In this document: piece by piece, positions 60,286 through 64,000 of the stretch
Numbering within the stretch: position 1 is the first letter of the stretch
Layout of the letters: each line of letters begins with the position of its first letter
Origin: Neospora caninum Liverpool
Lineage: Eukaryota; Apicomplexa; Conoidasida; Eucoccidiorida; Sarcocystidae
Direction of reading: 5' to 3'
DNA: 64,000 nt
NCBI RefSeq assembly: GCF_000208865.1
Contig: NC_018393.1
Coordinates: forward strand, 1,612,001-1,676,000
The notes under the pieces: generated by a model
What the model saw: only the letters and a program-made list of their open reading frames with translations
Database searches by the model: none
Told to the model about the DNA's origin: nothing
Program-made: the position numbers and the translations under genes

Positions 60286-63200
60286 TTAGACAGGACCCAA
60301 CTCCGCGTCACGACACTCACCGCTGTCAAGATTACTTAGCTGAACCACTTGAAAAGTGCGCCGTTTTTATAGAGAGAGAAATAGAACAGAAGGACCAAAG
60401 AAGAGAAGGAAGACAAGGAGAGAGTGGCTTCGAAGGACGACGAAGAGAAAGACCGAAAGCAAGGCCAAGACAAACCAACAGAAAAGGAAGCAGCGAAGCC
60501 CTACGCATGCCCTTTTTCAGGCACATACACCCAGGACTGCACAGGAGGAAAACGGAGGGTCAACCAGCGTAGTGCGACGAGCAGTGTGTGGGAAAAGAGG
60601 AAATCTGAGCGCATGCGAAGACGACCCCAGCAGACAGGCGGCCACCAAACGGCGTCCCTCCCCGCCGTTCGGAAAGAAGCCCCGCTGTGGCGGCGTCTCC
60701 CACTTGCTGCCTCCGTCTTGCTACCCGTATTCGTCTCCATCTCACACAGGCTCGGCCCGCTAAGTCGACTGTGAGGCAAGCGCTCGTGACTCCTGGAGCA
60801 GAAAACGGACACGGAAACGAAAGCCACTTTCGCGCCCGGCACATCTTCTCTCTCCGTGCTCTTTCTGTCGTTTATCCATGGCACTGCCAAGGATAGAGAC
60901 ACGCGTGGGCATGCTTGAACATATACAAACACAGTTGTACAAGTCTGCATGTGAAACGCGTGCATGCTCTCTGCACGGACGTGGACAACTCCGAGACCCT
61001 CATCCAAATGCTAAATGATAGTGTCCCGTGCCCAAATATACATGTATGCGTAGGGCTCTCCGCCTCACATGTCTCTCTCCTTACAGATATGTGCATGTGC
61101 AGACACAGTGTATGTGGAGAGTGAAAGTGCATTACCTTTTCTTTTTCTCTTTGTTGCGTAGACACGTATTTTTCCAGAAGCAGTTGCTTCTTCCGCTCGA
61201 CCAGCAAACGCGCAATGGTCTCCGCACTCGGGACGTCGACGTAGGACTGGAACTCGGGAGCCTGAAAAAACGCACAGCAACAATTTTCTGGTCTGACAAA
61301 ATCTGCTGCGACTGCTCCCCAACAGGAGGAGTCCCAACACGGGCCTACATACAGTGTTCAGACACCGAGAACTAGAGTGACAGTTGAGCGCAAAGGCCAT
61401 TTACGGGCCATCACGCATGCGAGAGAGGGGAGGATACTGTTCTTCGTTCGTCTGTACGATCCCTGCGCGAAGGCTGCTCACACACGCTGTGTACGTCTGT
61501 ACATCGAAGCGTTGGCGGACGTACATCTGCACGGACATTTGTAGATATTCAAATCCATGTCTCTCCTGTCTCTCGTATCTGTCTATCCTATCTCTCTGTC
61601 TATGAGGTCCGTAAAGAGACCGGCAGACGAGGCGATAAAGAAACCGATCATTAACCGCACAGACACATGCGGATCTCTAGGCATGCGTATGGTGGTAAAC
61701 GCGCGCAAAGAGGTTCCCCTGCAGCCCGTTCTTCTTCCACTTACGCCTCCAGAGGGTTGGGAACTTGCCGCCTGATCACGTTTCCTTTTCTTCGATTCGT
61801 CGTCGCTTTCTGCATCCGCGTCTCCAGCTAATGGAGCCGCTCGAACTCGCTTGCTGCTCTCTGATGAGCCGCGGGATTCTTGTCGGAGCTCTTCTTCCCG
61901 CACTTTCTCTGCCAAGAGAATCTCTCCGTCTTCCTGCGACGGACAACCGAAAAAGCGTAAGAAACGAGGGGAAGTGCATGCACTATACGCCAGGCGCGCG
62001 TTGTTCTGCTCCGCTTACACTATCCGAAAGCCCAGGGGCCCGGCCCGCCCCGAACGCGTAGGCCAGCGCAAAAGCTCGTCGCTGGTTGTCTCCCCTCCTT
62101 GCGAACGCGACTTGCGACTCCCTTATGAGACAAAAACGAGAACGACATCGAAGTGGGGGGCGAAAGGTTACACAACAGACTGACCAATGCGAGGAAACTG
62201 GAAGAGCTGAATGAGAGCCTAGTTGGGGAATTCTAACGCAGAGTCCAAACAACCGCCGCCGTCTTTTCCTTCGCCGCCCTTCAAAATCTTCACTTCCATC
62301 AATCGCCCCCCCCACTGCGCCTCGTTGTCGACCGACATGAGCACCGACCCTCTCTGTTTCCTGTCTCGGCTTCTCAACGTGACTGCCTACCTCGTCCCGC
62401 CACCCGTAGTAGTCGGGCGTGATGTTCTTGAAGAGCATCGCGCGCGTTTTGCGAGGCTTCTGCTGCTCGGACGCTTCCCGTTCCAGCAACTCCCGCACGC
62501 CCTGAAGACAACGCAGCCCCACCCGGCAGGGAAGTGCAGAAACGCAACTCGTGAGGAAAAGGCGGTACGTGCAGACGCCTCTTCACACACTTGCAGTCGT
62601 GCACAGATCCGAACACGTCAAAGCCGAAACACACACACGCACAACCACACGCAATACATGTACATTTTTTTTCTACAACCCAAACACACACATGCATATA
62701 TATATATATATATATACATATGCATATACTTGGGCAGGCAATGTTTTTGTATGTCGAGAAGAAAGAGGTAAACGAGATGCCTCGCGTGCGCGACGGTTCT
62801 CACCTTTAGTTCCTTGGCAGCGCCAAAGTACATGTATCCATCTGCGCCGGCAGCGCTCATTTTACTCATGGCCTCCAGGGCTGTCGAGGACGCCGAGTAG
62901 TCTGGGCCTCCCAGCTGAGAGAAAACGCACAGAGTGGCGGAGAAAAGACGAGAAAACCCGTCACCTAAGGGCTGGATTGCCTTGCGGGATCCGCTGTCTT
63001 TTGAACTGGACTCTGCATCTCGTTAATCGCTTCCGGGTGCCGGGTTGCCGAGGAAACGACACCGCGAGGGCGAAGAAGCCGAGAACGAGCCGAGCCTTAG
63101 AAATGCACCGAGAGGAAGAGTTTCGGGCATGAAAAGAGGAAAAAGAGACGGCGCGAGAGAGAAGTGGAAAGGGGGGGATGCTTTAAAATGGAGAGAAAAA

Positions 63201-63666
63201 AGCGGGCGGGGCACACAGAGAATCCTGAGATGAAGCGCAGACTCCCACGGAAAAGGCAACACACATGGGAGGGGGGGGGGCGGAGAGGAGATGCTAATCC
63301 ATGTGGAACGAGTGCGTGACAACAAGAGACATACAAAAAAAGAGTTTTCGGGAGAAGACGTACCTACAGACACAGAGAGAAACAGAGAGCGACAGAAACA
63401 GAGAGAGACAGATATTACACCGGAGCGAAACAGAGAGACAAGGAGAAAGAGAAACACAGAGGGAAAAAGAGAGAGATTGGGCCGGTGTTCGCCTCAGTTT
63501 GCTGAGGGGCTGTCTGCTTACGTCTTTGATTCGGAATTCCCATGCCTTTTTGACGCGAATCATTCGATTAATGTCATCGTTTAAATCGCGAATTCGATGT
63601 TCTCCGAGACTCGCGTCCTGGACCTGCGTGATCATTTTCCCGATCTCACGCATCACTTCGCTACGC
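60286..63666 (-). CDS. ISY1: Pre-mRNA splicing factor ISY1 (5' end incomplete)
   Basis: ISY1 is a component of the catalytic spliceosome, associated with the NTC/Prp19 group. Exons: 63666-63522, 62914-62804, 62501-62391, 61933-61745, 61261-61136, and a tentative last exon 60339-60286. Conserved signatures: SEVMREIGKMITQVQ, LGEHRIRDLNDDINR, LGGPDY, YMYFGAAKELKGVRELLE, KTRAMLFKNITPDYYGW and PSAETIARLLVERKKQLLLEKY. This order and spacing match the family from near its N-terminus to its C-terminal helix. The first 40 or so residues are missing. An exon candidate with ERRPPRPKQGG and a donor at 63874 lies at the window edge, but its phase (1) does not fit the next exon (2), so I did not join it. 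The last exon adds LSNLDSGECRDAELGPV and a TAA; its position rests only on splice sites and phase. Confidence 0.9.
62696..62716. repeat. (TA)n microsatellite, ISY1 intron
   Basis: About 10 TA units in the intron between the GGPDY exon and the following GVRELLE exon of ISY1. Confidence 0.9.
63271..63280. repeat. Poly-G tract (10 G), ISY1 intron
   Basis: Ten G on the plus strand in the ISY1 intron 63521-62915. This intron also has a plus-strand purine-rich stretch (about 63370-63470, repeated GAGAGACA-like units). Confidence 0.85.
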
Positions 63667-64000
63667 CTGCAAAAAGACGACAGACGAGGAAACGGAACAC
63701 CCGAAGAAAAAGCTCTTTCATTCCACTCAACCTCCGACATCTCCATACACACCACATTGCAAGCATACGCATATGTATATATATAGGTACAAGTGCAAAA
63801 ATACACATGTACATATACAGACAAATAATCACGCATAGGCATATATTTGCTTGTATGTGGGGATGACTTATACGAGGCTGTTTGTCCATCAACTGTTGAT
63901 ATGTCTGGGGAAGTATGTGTTCAGATCCCCCCTGTTTCGGCCTTGGTGGACGGCGCTCTGGTTTTTCTCCCCGTGGAATTCCTCTTTTTTACCATTTCTC

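Noticed and set aside
63360..63480. GAGAGACA-rich purine repeat, considered as a CRISPR-like or tandem array
   Set aside because: The units are irregular and without spacers. It is simple-sequence DNA in an ISY1 intron.
1..64000. tRNA, rRNA, transposon or bacterial-style promoter signals
   Set aside because: None could be recognised by eye. A tRNAscan or repeat-database search was not possible, so short or diverged elements could be missed.

Overview
The window is nuclear DNA of a coccidian apicomplexan, most likely Toxoplasma gondii or a close relative such as Hammondia or Neospora. The signs are genes cut into many short exons with GT-AG introns, very long low-complexity insertions rich in Ser, Ala, Arg and Glu, (TA)n and poly-G microsatellites in introns and spacers, and A-rich start-codon contexts. 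I saw no operons, bacterial signals, tRNA or rRNA genes, transposons or CRISPR arrays. Gene models were built by hand: each exon was taken between plausible splice sites and checked for reading phase. The species call is an inference.

Layout. (1) 0.7-12.3 kb, minus: a 16-exon COQ8/ABC1/UbiB-family atypical kinase with a roughly 1000-residue N-terminal extension. (2) 12.3-15.5 kb: mostly unresolved, with one weak small minus-strand gene candidate. (3) 15.5-20.9 kb, plus: a run of small candidate genes. These are a two-exon two-TM protein, a 373-residue two-TM protein, an unclear ORF, and a three-exon 146-residue basic protein that converges on the next gene. (4) 21.1-29.8 kb, minus: an 8-exon, about 2122-residue TBC/Rab-GAP protein with both catalytic fingers intact. 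(5) 32.0-42.1 kb, minus: an 18-exon, 1033-residue coiled-coil protein of FAM184 type. (6) 43.9-46.3 kb, minus: two small unannotatable genes, of 118 and 167 residues; the second starts with a signal peptide. (7) 48.2-57.6 kb, minus: one long, mostly disordered protein of unknown function, with a predicted membrane segment near its C-terminus and an unresolved N-terminus. (8) 60.3-64 kb, minus: the splicing factor ISY1, with its 5' end at or beyond the window edge.

The recognised genes are housekeeping functions (coenzyme Q synthesis, membrane traffic, pre-mRNA splicing) interspersed with lineage-specific genes. There is no sign that they act as one system. The most notable points are a changed KxGQ signature in the COQ8 protein, a GC-AG intron in the same gene, a phase-compatible cassette exon that would swap the conserved C-terminus of the FAM184-like protein, and several small genes that a simple ORF scan would miss.
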